Below are positions 18,538 to 26,198 of a stretch of 31,810 nucleotides of DNA, one piece after another (position 1 is the first letter of the stretch; the number at the start of each line of letters is the position of its first letter). The notes under the pieces are model-generated. The model made no database searches, was not told where the DNA came from, and saw nothing but the letters and a program-made list of their open reading frames with translations. Source of the DNA: Mastigamoeba balamuthi. Its lineage: Eukaryota; Evosea; Mastigamoebida; Mastigamoebidae. The stretch covers positions 11,939 through 43,748 of the forward strand of contig CACRSC010000151.1 in NCBI GenBank assembly GCA_902651635.1, in the 5' to 3' direction. The position numbers and the translations under genes are program-made.

Positions 18538-20006
18538 TTAATCAAGGTGAGGGATTTTGTAGGTGTTGCCTCCATCATTGGCAATAACCAGACCCCAAAT
18601 GCACTCCAAAGTATTAAACAAAGTGATAAGCTTCTGTCCAGCTGGCCATGAATCCCAGGCACTGTGAACAGCTTGCAGAATTGCCATCTCGTCAATTTGA
18701 CGCTCAGGCGCTGCATCTTTGAGACGGTCAACTGCGACCTGAAGTGAGTTCCAAGCACCCAAATCGAGAACATTGAGGTCTGGTGACTTTGCTGGCTGTG
18801 CTACGAACTCGATTGCAGGAGGCTGAGCAGGATTGCAACACAGCTGACACAGAGGATTTGGAAGGTTATCGACCCAGGCATGCAAAGTTGCCAGAGTAGT
18901 ATCATTGATATCCCCACGGCCTCCACCATGCCCTCCAGCATTGTCCATCTGGATGACAATCCAGGTAACCCACTGTCCACACTGCTGGAGAGTGTCAGGG
19001 ATGACGTGCTTCTGAAGAAGCTCCATGAAATACTCTGCATCAACATTACGAGCCTGGTTTTCACAGTGAATCAATGGAAAAACTGAAATGTACCTTGAAA
19101 ATGGGAGTTCCCCTTGGGCGATTCTTGCTCTGGCGAGCTGCAGGAAGAACTTCACCACACGGGTACAGACCGATCTGCCCCGAGAAGTTATGGTCTGGAC
19201 GAGGATAAGCAACAGCTCCAAGTACCATCACCTTCTTGATATGCAGCTTGCTTTGCAGCAAAGCCACTGGGGCACTCTGTCCAGCAGCAATCCAATACAG
19301 GCGGCTTAGGCAGTTTGCATAAAACCACTTCTCATCAACGTGGATGACCACTGTGTTCTGGTCGAAAAAAGGACCCTCTGGCCGTGACTGTGAGGCTGTA
19401 CACCATGCAGAGCGAGCAGCTCGATGTGCAGGAGTCAGAATGGGCAGTGTATGCATGTGCACCTGCCGGTAACTGCAAGTCTGTCAAACATAAGAAGAAA
19501 GGGTGAACATACCCAAGCAACTTGGCTAGCCGAATGACAGTTGCCATCGATCCCATTCCCCATTCCTTGGTCATTGCCTCTGACATCTGGCGAGTAGTCC
19601 ATGCTCCTCGAAATGCAGTCGCCTGCTGGTGAAACCACTGTTGCATCCAAGGCTGACGAATGTACCCCTGCTCACTGCCCATTCCTGGTTTCCGATCCAA
19701 AGAATGAGAAGCTGTTACCCAGTGTACCAAGCGGTTAAGGTGAGGAACAGAACAGTGAATGCTCTGGGCAATTGCAGTCTTTTTTGAGATGGGCACACGG
19801 GTACCCTTGGCTGCATGAGCAACTCGCAGCTTCTCGAGCTTCAGTACTGCCTTCCACTTGCGCTCAGAGAGTGTGACTGAGAATTGACTCAGTAACAGAG
19901 CAAGGAAGGAAAAGGTACGGGGATGGCGAGCCGCAACTCGACGAAGAGCAACAACAGATTTCGAGTCCGAAATCCGACTCTTCCAATTCCGTTTCTTCTT
20001 CTTCAT
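18538..20006 (-). CDS. Mariner-type DDD transposase, three exons
   Basis: Exons 20006-19513, 19472-19094 and 19053-18538 give 462 aa if two 40-nt GT-AG introns are removed. The frame changes exactly at each, and both junctions rejoin conserved sequence. N-terminal helix-turn-helix part, then catalytic blocks HVDEKWFY (first Asp), QMDNAGGH (second Asp) and SPDLNVLDLG (third Asp), plus SKNRPRGT, all as in plant-type mariner-like transposases. The second and third Asp are separated by 54 residues, more than the 39 of plant elements. It catalyses cut-and-paste movement in the nucleus. No stop codon or missing catalytic residue is seen, so the copy may be functional. Confidence 0.85.
19054..19093 (-). 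other. Intron 2 of the transposase gene (40 nt)
   Basis: On the minus strand it starts GTACATTTCAG and ends AAAACCAG. It lies between codons (phase 0): GTPIFK before, ARNVDAEYF after. Without removal the frame ends a few codons later at a stop. Confidence 0.65.
19473..19512 (-). other. Intron 1 of the transposase gene (40 nt)
   Basis: Minus strand: starts GTATGTTCAC, a canonical donor, and ends AGACTTGCAG. Removal joins KLLG to YRQVHMHTLPIL in the conserved frame. An alternative 46-nt choice using GTTCAC...CGGCAG also keeps frame but has a weaker donor. Confidence 0.65.
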
Positions 20007-20435
20007 GATGAACTCTTCCTTTTGCCTTGGTTTCGGTGGTCAACAAGTGCGGAGAGGGGGACACACACAAGAGCTCGGTGGAGACGAACTCGTAGTCGCC
20101 ACGACCAACATCAAAGCGGCGAAACTGGTCAGAAAGTGGACCTTCGTGCACTCGAGGCCCTGAAGCACCCACGTAGCGCCTTTTGCATGCTCTGGCATGT
20201 GTCAGAGCAGCCTTCCTCTTCGAAACCCCAACCATCTGTGCAGTGGCCCAGCGCTGAGTGCCAAGAGAGACAAAGGCCAAGAAACGAGAAGAAACGGCCA
20301 AGAAACAGGGGGGAAACGCACCTCTGGGACTGGTGGGACACCGCTGCAGTGTCTGGGACCACTGGCAGCTCACCCACCCCCTTCTGCCAGCCAAGCAGCA
20401 AAAAGAGAGTGAGGGAGATATGTGTCAAAAATAGC

Positions 20436-20577
20436 ATTGCAAAGGGATCACCTCGGCCCTGGCCCCCCTGGGGGGTTCTTTTAACTCTATAGACCTGGAG
20501 AGTACACGCCCTCTACCAGTCTATAGAGTTAAAAGAACCCCCCAGGGGGGCCAGGGCTTAGTTCATCCCCTTTTGGC
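20436..20577. repeat. Large palindrome inside the mariner element
   Basis: Two perfect 39-nt inverted arms (20456-20494 and 20519-20557) surround a 24-nt centre that itself partly pairs. Weaker pairing extends outward to about 20436 and 20577. The arms contain GGCCCCCCTGGGG-like GC-rich and TTAACTCTATAGAC AT-rich parts. The palindrome lies between the transposase start and the right terminal repeat. Confidence 0.85.
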
Positions 20578-20604
20578 TGGATCTTTTTCGCTGAATCGGA
20601 GTGG
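20577..20604. repeat. Right terminal inverted repeat of the mariner element
   Basis: Reverse complement of 18406-18433 at 24 of 28 positions and followed by TA at 20605-20606, after which AT-rich virus DNA resumes. Confidence 0.88.
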
Positions 20605-20610
20605 TAGATT

Positions 20611-20636
20611 ATTATTATTTGAAATAAAATAATAAT
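20611..20636. terminator. Hairpin between convergent MCP and protease genes
   Basis: ATTATTATTT (20611-20620) pairs with AAATAATAAT (20627-20636), loop GAAATA. Before the mariner insertion it stood 4 nt after the MCP stop and 3 nt from the protease stop, so it probably ended both transcripts. It now lies 2.1 kb from the MCP stop codon in use. Confidence 0.6.
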
Positions 20637-20639
20637 ACT

Positions 20640-21158
20640 TTATAGTAAATGTTCCCGTCTGGCCCAGTCTACAACTTTATTAATATTGTATGCTGTGGGC
20701 TTTTTATCAAATTCTCTATTAATCAAATTATCGAAGTATCTCTCCGATAATTTATTTAAATTTCTCCTTAGTAAATTTCCAATGTAGAGAGCAAATTCCC
20801 CACATGCTACAGAATTTGCAATTTGCAACTGATGCTCATAGCAATAAATATTTTCAAATCGATTTCGTTTTCCAAATTGAATTAGATTCTGCTTAGGTCT
20901 ATCATTATATTTACTTGTCGCTCCATAACTTCCACAGAAATAAATATTTGGATATTTCAGAGCAAATACTTGCCAGTGTTCTCCACCTGATTTCATTGTT
21001 CCAGTATTCAAAATATAAACGTCATCAGGCAATGATTTAGGCAGAGTATCAGACATAAACCAGCGAAAACCTTCTTTTTCTATTTCAATATTAGTTATGA
21101 GTTTATATGGGTAATTATTATATTCTTGGTTTAACTTTGAATCAGTTTGACTGTCCAT
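20640..21158 (-). CDS. PRO: Adenain-like maturation cysteine protease
   Basis: 172 aa from the ATG at 21158, which overlaps the upstream gene by 17 nt; an ATG at 21206 would give 188 aa and a longer overlap. Catalytic pattern of the adenain/Ulp1 fold: GGEHWQVFAL (His61), Gln112 in HQLQ and Cys119 in VACGEF, with the Gln-Cys distance of seven seen in adenovirus protease. The acidic/Asn triad member probably lies in YFCGSYGATSKYND. It cleaves capsid precursor proteins during virion maturation, as in Polintons and virophages. Gene order with ATPase and capsid proteins supports this. Intact. Confidence 0.85.
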   Translation of the reverse strand: MDSQTDSKLNQEYNNYPYKLITNIEIEKEGFRWFMSDTLPKSLPDDVYILNTGTMKSGGEHWQVFALKYPNIYFCGSYGATSKYNDRPKQNLIQFGKRNRFENIYCYEHQLQIANSVACGEFALYIGNLLRRNLNKLSERYFDNLINREFDKKPTAYNINKVVDWARREHLL

Positions 21159-21957
21159 GACCCTCCGAGGGCTTTTTTTTAAATCCGTTACCATAAATTG
21201 GGTCACCTAATCTATCATAACCAATGACTAAACGGCCCTTATTGGGGTCATTTACTTCTGTTTGTTTTGTTGTTGGTATGAGTGATTTTGTTTTGCGCTG
21301 TTGTACTAATGTTCTCCTTAGATTGCTATCACTCCTTCCGCTTGGCAGTTCTTCATCAAAATCTACTCGTGATGCTGTAGGCTTTTTCAGTCCTCTCTTG
21401 GCACGAGTTAGTTGTTCAGCATTTGACATTCTTGATGGCATTGGAGGAGGTTTCGGGGCATTCTTCATTCTCTTTTGTTCAAGATATGAATATTTGGGTT
21501 TTTCATATTCGTCATCATCGTCATAATCCTCATTTTCATCTGTTGGCTCATCTCCTGTCATTTTCTTTTCTACATAATCCGAAATTTTATTTGTTGCCAT
21601 TTCAGCAATATCAGGCAGTCTCTGCTCTGCAACTTCTGCAACTTTATTTAATCCTTTCTTTGCAATCTCCTGCACTTTTGGATTGCTGATAACTTTTGAC
21701 CCAACGTTTCCAAGTTTTCCTAATACACCTTTAGCGACATTCCACAGTGAGCCAAGGATTGAGCCACCAACTGAAAGAGTTTGACCTGATACATTTTTAT
21801 TCATTATTGGTAGTTCTTCCACAAATGACATTAATTTATCAGGATGCACATTCGAGCCCTTTAGTGCTTTTGATAGATGACTATAAATTATCGGAGATAG
21901 CAGGTGACCCATTTTAAGTTCATCAACGACACCGGAACCTGCTTTCCCTTTCATCAT
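21142..21957 (-). CDS. Virion-associated protein with amphipathic Gly/Ala segment, 271 aa
   Basis: Not assigned to a family. Residues 60-115 alternate Gly, small and hydrophobic residues with regularly spaced Lys (SVGGSILGSLWNVAKGVLGKLGNVGSK...), predicted as amphipathic helices, the character of membrane-active capsid proteins such as adenovirus pVI. Then a strongly acidic linker (DENEDYDDDDEYEK near 140-153) and a disordered basic C-terminus. Its ATG overlaps the stop of the 70-aa gene before it in an ATGA, and it overlaps the protease start, so these three genes form one transcription unit. A role in endosome escape or internal capsid architecture is inference. Confidence 0.7.
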   Translation of the reverse strand: MMKGKAGSGVVDELKMGHLLSPIIYSHLSKALKGSNVHPDKLMSFVEELPIMNKNVSGQTLSVGGSILGSLWNVAKGVLGKLGNVGSKVISNPKVQEIAKKGLNKVAEVAEQRLPDIAEMATNKISDYVEKKMTGDEPTDENEDYDDDDEYEKPKYSYLEQKRMKNAPKPPPMPSRMSNAEQLTRAKRGLKKPTASRVDFDEELPSGRSDSNLRRTLVQQRKTKSLIPTTKQTEVNDPNKGRLVIGYDRLGDPIYGNGFKKKPSEGHGQSN

Positions 21958-22166
21958 CTGATTAAAAATTGTTTGCCAGCAAATAGTTTGTGAAAACGTT
22001 TTAGGCCCATTCCCTGAGATGCTCCCTGATGTGCTAAATCTCTAAAGAATGCTGAAGCACTTGACATATTGGGGGAATGAGTGAGCATTATTGGATTTTT
22101 CATATGTTTCGCTCCTCCTCTCTTTTTTCCACGTCCAAATAATGCGGGTAAAATTGAACTTGCCAT
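21954..22166 (-). CDS. Small basic protein, 70 aa, upstream of the virion-protein unit
   Basis: Starts at the ATG at 22166 (MASSILPALFGRGKKRGGAKHMKN); a hydrophobic start is followed by a Gly/Lys/Arg patch and a C-terminal basic helix (LKRFHKLFAGKQFLIR). The open frame runs back to 22304 across the start of the divergent ATPase gene and stays protein-like there, so a longer form is possible. Its stop overlaps the next start (ATGA). No family recognised; a DNA-binding or membrane-associated virion peptide is possible. Confidence 0.5.
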   Translation of the reverse strand: MASSILPALFGRGKKRGGAKHMKNPIMLTHSPNMSSASAFFRDLAHQGASQGMGLKRFHKLFAGKQFLIR

Positions 22167-22201
22167 TAGAGCGATTGGTAGTAGAGGCAGAACTCCACCT
22201 G

Positions 22202-23290
22202 ATGCGTTTGAAGAAGAGAGATAACCACGACCTTTCGGAGCATTGGGAGCCCGAAGATAATCGAATTGCAATATTAGGAACGAGTGGTTCTGGGAAATCA
22301 ACATTGCTTCTGCAAATTATCCCCATGTTCTCCAATTTAACTAAAAGAATTATTTATTGTTCTATAAAGGATAAAGGCGACGTGCAAACATCTATTTCAA
22401 ATTGGTGCAATGAACAGAAAATAAATTATATCAAATGTTCGAATGAGGAAGAAGCCATTCAAGAAATTGAAAAACTGATTGCAGAGAAAAAGGATAACGA
22501 GCACGATATAATAATATTTGATGATTTTTCGCTTGATAATGGTGGGTCAGTGAATAAAAATGGTTCTGCAAATCGAATTATGACAATATGCTCTCAGGTT
22601 CTGCGAAGTTATCAAATATCAATGATTTTCGTGACACAAACTTATTATAATCTGCCAACTCGGCTGAGGGAAAATCTTAATTTAGTGTTTGTGTTCCAAA
22701 TGAAAAACAAGTATAGCATTGACACATGGATACAGGACACAATAGGGCAATTTTATGATGGTAGCAATGAAGACAAAGTGAAAAGAGATTTGAGAGATAT
22801 TTATAAAAGTGTTTTCGCTGATACTCATAATTGGTTGATGGTTACGTCGAATCCTTCTCAAATTCGGGAGAAGTGGAATAAAATTGTTTATCCTCCCGAG
22901 TTGGTTGGAGAAGTGGCAGGAGGTAAGAAGAAAATAAATGAAGGATTAAAAAAAAGATTATCATTGATAGAACAAGCGAAAAAATTGGGTTTGCCAACTT
23001 GGAAAGTGAATACAATGACTATTGAGAATTTGAATGAATTTATTTCTGCTTCAAATAATAAAGAAACAGAAAAAATGGACGAAATGATTGAAAATGAAAG
23101 TGAAACAGTAAAGCAATTATATACACGATTTCTTTATTATATTCGGGTCTATAAATTAAAGCATAATCCCAGAGCACTAAGTAAAGTCAGCGAATATGCA
23201 AATTTGCTTATTGAAAATGGATTTGATTTCCGCAAAGTAAAAAACCTATTACAACGAAACCATATGACAGAAATTGAGTTGGATGAATGA
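22202..23290 (+). CDS. ATPase: FtsK/HerA-type genome packaging ATPase
   Basis: 362 aa from the ATG at 22202; the ATG at 22091 would add 37 residues that overlap the divergent gene and look non-native. Walker A GTSGSGKS at 26-33, Walker B IIIFDD at about 103-108, and a sensor block FVTQTYYNLPTRLREN at about 143-158. This is the A32-like family that pumps DNA into capsids of NCLDVs, virophages and Polintons. The C-terminal 120 residues are helical and Lys/Glu-rich and not part of the usual core. Intact, and the strongest hallmark of the element. Confidence 0.92.
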   Translation: MRLKKRDNHDLSEHWEPEDNRIAILGTSGSGKSTLLLQIIPMFSNLTKRIIYCSIKDKGDVQTSISNWCNEQKINYIKCSNEEEAIQEIEKLIAEKKDNEHDIIIFDDFSLDNGGSVNKNGSANRIMTICSQVLRSYQISMIFVTQTYYNLPTRLRENLNLVFVFQMKNKYSIDTWIQDTIGQFYDGSNEDKVKRDLRDIYKSVFADTHNWLMVTSNPSQIREKWNKIVYPPELVGEVAGGKKKINEGLKKRLSLIEQAKKLGLPTWKVNTMTIENLNEFISASNNKETEKMDEMIENESETVKQLYTRFLYYIRVYKLKHNPRALSKVSEYANLLIENGFDFRKVKNLLQRNHMTEIELDE

Positions 23291-23300
23291 GTTTAAAATT

Positions 23301-23328
23301 TTATAATATTTTGTTTGAAATATTATAA
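23301..23328 (+). promoter_or_regulatory. Putative viral promoter, inverted TTATAATATT pair
   Basis: TTATAATATT (23301-23310) and its reverse complement AATATTATAA (23319-23328) stand directly before the ATG at 23329. The same decamer recurs before other genes of the virus. Confidence 0.45.
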
Positions 23329-23538
23329 ATGTCGACTACAACAATAAAAGAGTTATCAGTTCATTTCACCACGATTTCATTATCATTAATCTTGGCTGGG
23401 TTCTCAATATACAAATTATGTAAAAATGAGGATAAAGATATCTATTTGGCTCTGCTATCCTCGACTGTCTCAATTTATATTCCTTCTCCTCTACAAATTT
23501 CGTCTTTAATAAAAAATAGAAATCTTTCGGCAGTTTAA
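23329..23538 (+). CDS. Small membrane protein, 69 aa
   Basis: Two predicted membrane segments: residues 13-31 (TTISLSLILAGFSIYKLC) and about 40-58 (LALLSSTVSIYIPSPLQIS), with a charged turn KNEDKD between them. The ATG directly abuts the promoter-like palindrome pair. The 3' end overlaps the stop of the convergent 48-aa gene. No family known; small membrane proteins are frequent in viruses of this group, role unknown. Confidence 0.55.
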   Translation: MSTTTIKELSVHFTTISLSLILAGFSIYKLCKNEDKDIYLALLSSTVSIYIPSPLQISSLIKNRNLSAV

Positions 23539-23681
23539 TTTGATTTTATTGCTTTTGCTTGCTTCAAACATTTATTATAAGCAATTATTTTGGTTTTGAA
23601 TGAATCAAAATAATATTTCTTTCCCTTCGTTCCAAATTGATAATAATATCCGTTATCGTCTTTACTTAGATGTATTGGCAT
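23535..23681 (-). CDS. 48-aa protein with a GYYYQFG...KKYYF motif
   Basis: A short gene easily missed. Residues 10-32 read NGYYYQFGTKG then KKYYFDSF, and the tail is QAKAIKSN. This is the small motif (GxYYQWGxxGKKYxY...A..KA..Q..AI) that recurs as a stand-alone or C-terminal unit in proteins of Polinton-like viruses, virophages and giant viruses. It starts 7 nt after the stop of the coiled-coil gene, so the two are probably co-transcribed, and its stop overlaps that of the convergent membrane protein gene. Function unknown. Confidence 0.65.
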   Translation of the reverse strand: MPIHLSKDDNGYYYQFGTKGKKYYFDSFKTKIIAYNKCLKQAKAIKSN

Positions 23682-23688
23682 ATATTAT

Positions 23689-23883
23689 TTACTTATATAA
23701 TTTTTGCTCAAGTTCCCTGATTGCTTTATTCTTACTTGCCAGCATCTTTTTGACTTCTTCCACTTCGCTTCTATTCTTGCTGATTGCTTGAATTAGTTCT
23801 TCTTTGGTTGGTTCTACTACTGGAGGAAGGCTTATCACAATATCATTTTCTGCCATTACGACTTTTTTCTTTCCCATCTTCAA
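23689..23883 (-). CDS. Small coiled-coil protein, 64 aa
   Basis: A basic start (MKMGKKKVV) precedes a short strand, a Pro-rich hinge (SLPPVVEPT) and a long helix from residue 26 to the end with heptad-like Leu/Ile/Val spacing (EELIQAI...EVEEVKKMLASKNKAIRELEQKL). A leader rich in ATATAATTATAAT lies upstream. It forms a unit with the 48-aa gene just downstream. Probably oligomeric; role unknown. Confidence 0.6.
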   Translation of the reverse strand: MKMGKKKVVMAENDIVISLPPVVEPTKEELIQAISKNRSEVEEVKKMLASKNKAIRELEQKLYK

Positions 23884-23912
23884 TGATTTATATTATAATT
23901 ATATAATTTTAT

Positions 23913-24218
23913 TTAGTCGAATAAACACACATCATATATTTTCTCCTTTGGCTTGAATTTGCATTGACATATTTTGGCAGATATTCCTTTCTTCCCCTGA
24001 AAATCGTATGGTTTTATAAGAATGACGAATTTGACCTGACTATCTGTAAATAGTCCATCACGGAAATTGATTTCCTTATTATCATCATCAAAGCATTTGA
24101 AATCAGAGACAAAGCGAAAATTTACATAATTTCTTTCTACATCATTCACAACCACATGTCGAACTGCAATATTGTTTTTCTCAACAAGTGGTTTCAGTGT
24201 TGGCTCTGAATTTGCCAT
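23913..24218 (-). CDS. Unknown protein, 101 aa, probably beta-rich
   Basis: Alternating hydrophobic strands (AVRHVVVND, YVNFRFVSDFKCF, VKFVILIKPYDF, ISAKICQCKFK, IYDVCLF) and few helices, suggesting a small beta-barrel. By size and neighbourhood (next to polymerase) it could be an OB-fold single-strand DNA-binding protein, but I see no defining motif and this is only a guess. A promoter-like AATATTATAA lies 62 nt upstream. Confidence 0.6.
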   Translation of the reverse strand: MANSEPTLKPLVEKNNIAVRHVVVNDVERNYVNFRFVSDFKCFDDDNKEINFRDGLFTDSQVKFVILIKPYDFQGKKGISAKICQCKFKPKEKIYDVCLFD

Positions 24219-24279
24219 ATAGTTTGTGGTTATTTAGAAATGCGTGTGTTAGCCATTTAGTTGTAATTGTTGTCATTTT

Positions 24280-24289
24280 AATATTATAA
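24280..24289 (-). promoter_or_regulatory. Putative viral promoter element
   Basis: AATATTATAA, the reverse complement of the TTATAATATT motif, lies upstream of the minus-strand gene starting at 24218. Confidence 0.35.
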
Positions 24290-24311
24290 AATAACAAATT
24301 ATTTTTCCAAA

Positions 24312-26149
24312 TTAAACGAGAGAAATATTATTGCAATTTTTAATATGTATTTTATCATATATTTTCTTTTCAATAATGTCACCTAATATTCCGGATGTCT
24401 TATAATTTAATTTTTCTTGCTATAAAATCCGTCTGTTCTTATATAAACAATGTCATCAAATATGTCTCTGATAACGCCAAACATTTCACTGCGCATTGTT
24501 GCAAGGATAAATGGTTTGAACCGAGCAATATTAAATAAATATGGTTTCATAAAATTAATGCTTTTGTATTCCGTTGTTTCATCATCATTTTTTGTCAAAT
24601 CAGTCAATATGTGATTCTGGGGAAGTTGTGCTTCATCATCATCATTTATTATTCTCTTTCTCTTGGATACTTGGCAACTAACACCCCAGAGAGAACTCAA
24701 TAGACCTTTAATTGTCGAGTTAGTTGGAAATTGTTTTGATAGGTCATAGAAATCGTCAATTAATTCGCCATAAATTCTGGGGGATTGGATAGAACTTTCA
24801 TTGCATCTGTATTGCATGCAGTTACCCTCTTTCTCTCTGATAGTTATTTTTAGTCCGAGGTCTCTCGCAATATTCAGGTCAATATGCGTGTAATAGTTTT
24901 TATAGTTGTATACAAATCGTTTATCGTTTCCTTCTACTTTGGCTTTGTATATCCCAAATACGAAATTGTATTTTTTGCTTATTATTTCGTCACATTCCTT
25001 CTGAGTAAAAGTTATCAATTTTCCTTTCTTTATTGGCAGTTTGAATGTTGGCGAATTAAGTATTGAGGCATATGCTTTTATTTTGTCGTAATAATAAATA
25101 TTTTTATGTTCTCCTGCCTGACAATGACAATATGGACGTCTGGAAGCCTTTTCAATAAATTTATATTCGAGTTGTGTTATATCATCAATGTCATATAATT
25201 TCAGTTTCTTGTGTAGATACTTTCTAATCATATTTATTTTATTTCCGGTTTTAAAGAAATTGTATTTGCCTTTAGTTGCATTTTTGATTTCCTGATATTC
25301 TTTGAAAATTATTTCTGCTTCATCAAAATTCTTGACATATATTATATGAAATTGTTTCGGATTATCTATATCGGTCACCTCTTCATGTTTTTCACTTGCA
25401 TATTTGATTATATATTTATCCGTCTCCCTTTCATTAAATAAAATTGGTTTCTCGAATTTATAAATATCCTTGTATTTGGTTTCCTCTCTCTTGGTGTGGG
25501 ACCAATGGCCATTATTTAAAGTTAAATGATAATTCGGAAATAATGGATTAGGTTTCGTTGGCTCATATGTTTTCTCTCCAACAACAAATAAATTAAATCT
25601 GCATTTGTCAGCCAATTTCTGAGCATGCTTTAGAGTTATTGGGGAACAATATTTAATTTTAAGAAATGCAAATAAGTGAAACGGATTAGCAAAAGTCGTG
25701 TTGCCAAGTTCTTTCAATCTGTGATAGAAACATAATCCGTCCTCATCATTCTTTCCTGATTTTGTTATTGTGCATAAATTCACGTGAAATTCAGAGATAA
25801 TTTGGTCGTCTGGGTCCTTGCTAAATACTGAGTCATCTTGTTGAAAAAAGTCATCATAATAAGAAAAGATAACATCACGAATATTTGCATTATTTGTATT
25901 ATAACTAATATTGAGGGGAGTCGAAAACCATTTATCCTCAAATTTGACAGATAATGAGAGCCACCCCTTCCGTCCTCTTTTTCTTAGTGCTCCCAGTGCT
26001 TCATTAATTTCATATTCAATTCCATTCAGCGAAAACTGTCTTTTCTTTTGCTTAAATGATAATCGGGCGCATTGTGCTTTATGCTTCCCCTGATTATCCT
26101 CAAATGATTTAATGGGGAGTTTCTTATATTTGGGTTTTAGAATCGACAT
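24312..26149 (-). pseudogene. pPolB: Family B DNA polymerase (protein-primed type), frameshifted near C-terminus
   Basis: 580 codons to a stop at 24407. Motif A is YYDKIKAYASIL (Asp355), motif B is IKGLLSSLWGVSC (Lys481 to Gly489) and motif C is YIRTDGF (Asp573), which has one Asp like other viral TDG-type polymerases of this group. Just after motif C the frame ends, but shifting by one base at the T-run 24411-24415 opens 33 further codons to 24312 containing SGILGDIIEKK, a fitting polymerase end. No 3'-5' exonuclease motif is apparent. Residues 130-216 resemble an OTU peptidase (DEDGLCFYHRL with Cys140; NNGHWSH). Replicates the viral genome. Divergent from the integrase. Confidence 0.8.
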
Positions 26150-26158
26150 CTCTTTTTC

Positions 26159-26172
26159 TTATAATATTATAA
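26159..26172. promoter_or_regulatory. Palindromic bidirectional promoter element
   Basis: TTATAATATTATAA is a perfect 14-bp palindrome between the divergent polymerase (start 26149) and integrase genes. Being symmetric it could serve both directions. Confidence 0.5.
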
Positions 26173-26198
26173 TGTGTCATTTCTTTATATATAAATTC

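Larger units (their letters stand above)
18406..20604 (-). mobile_element. Tc1/mariner-type transposon inserted in the MCP stop codon
   Basis: 2199 bp. The ends are 28-bp inverted repeats (18406-18433 and 20577-20604) matching at 24 of 28 positions, both starting CCACTCCG. Both are flanked by TA (18404-18405 and 20605-20606), the target duplication of this superfamily. GC content is much higher than in the virus around it. It contains one transposase gene and a large palindrome near its right end. Removing it with one TA restores ATG TAG at the end of MCP, so the insertion is later than the virus integration or happened in a virus genome. Confidence 0.9.

Noticed and set aside
18538-19462. 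Transposase as a frameshifted pseudogene
   Set aside because: Both breaks are explained by 40-nt GT-AG segments that restore the conserved frame; two introns are the better explanation.
23600-23791. Plus-strand frame of 63 codons
   Set aside because: Antisense to two better genes (coiled-coil protein and 48-aa motif protein); its hydrophobicity is a by-product of the opposite strand.
24407-24420. Programmed -1 ribosomal frameshift in the polymerase
   Set aside because: The run GAAAAAT on the coding strand is not a standard slippery heptamer, and the same type of homopolymer break occurs twice in the integrase. Mutation or sequencing error is simpler.
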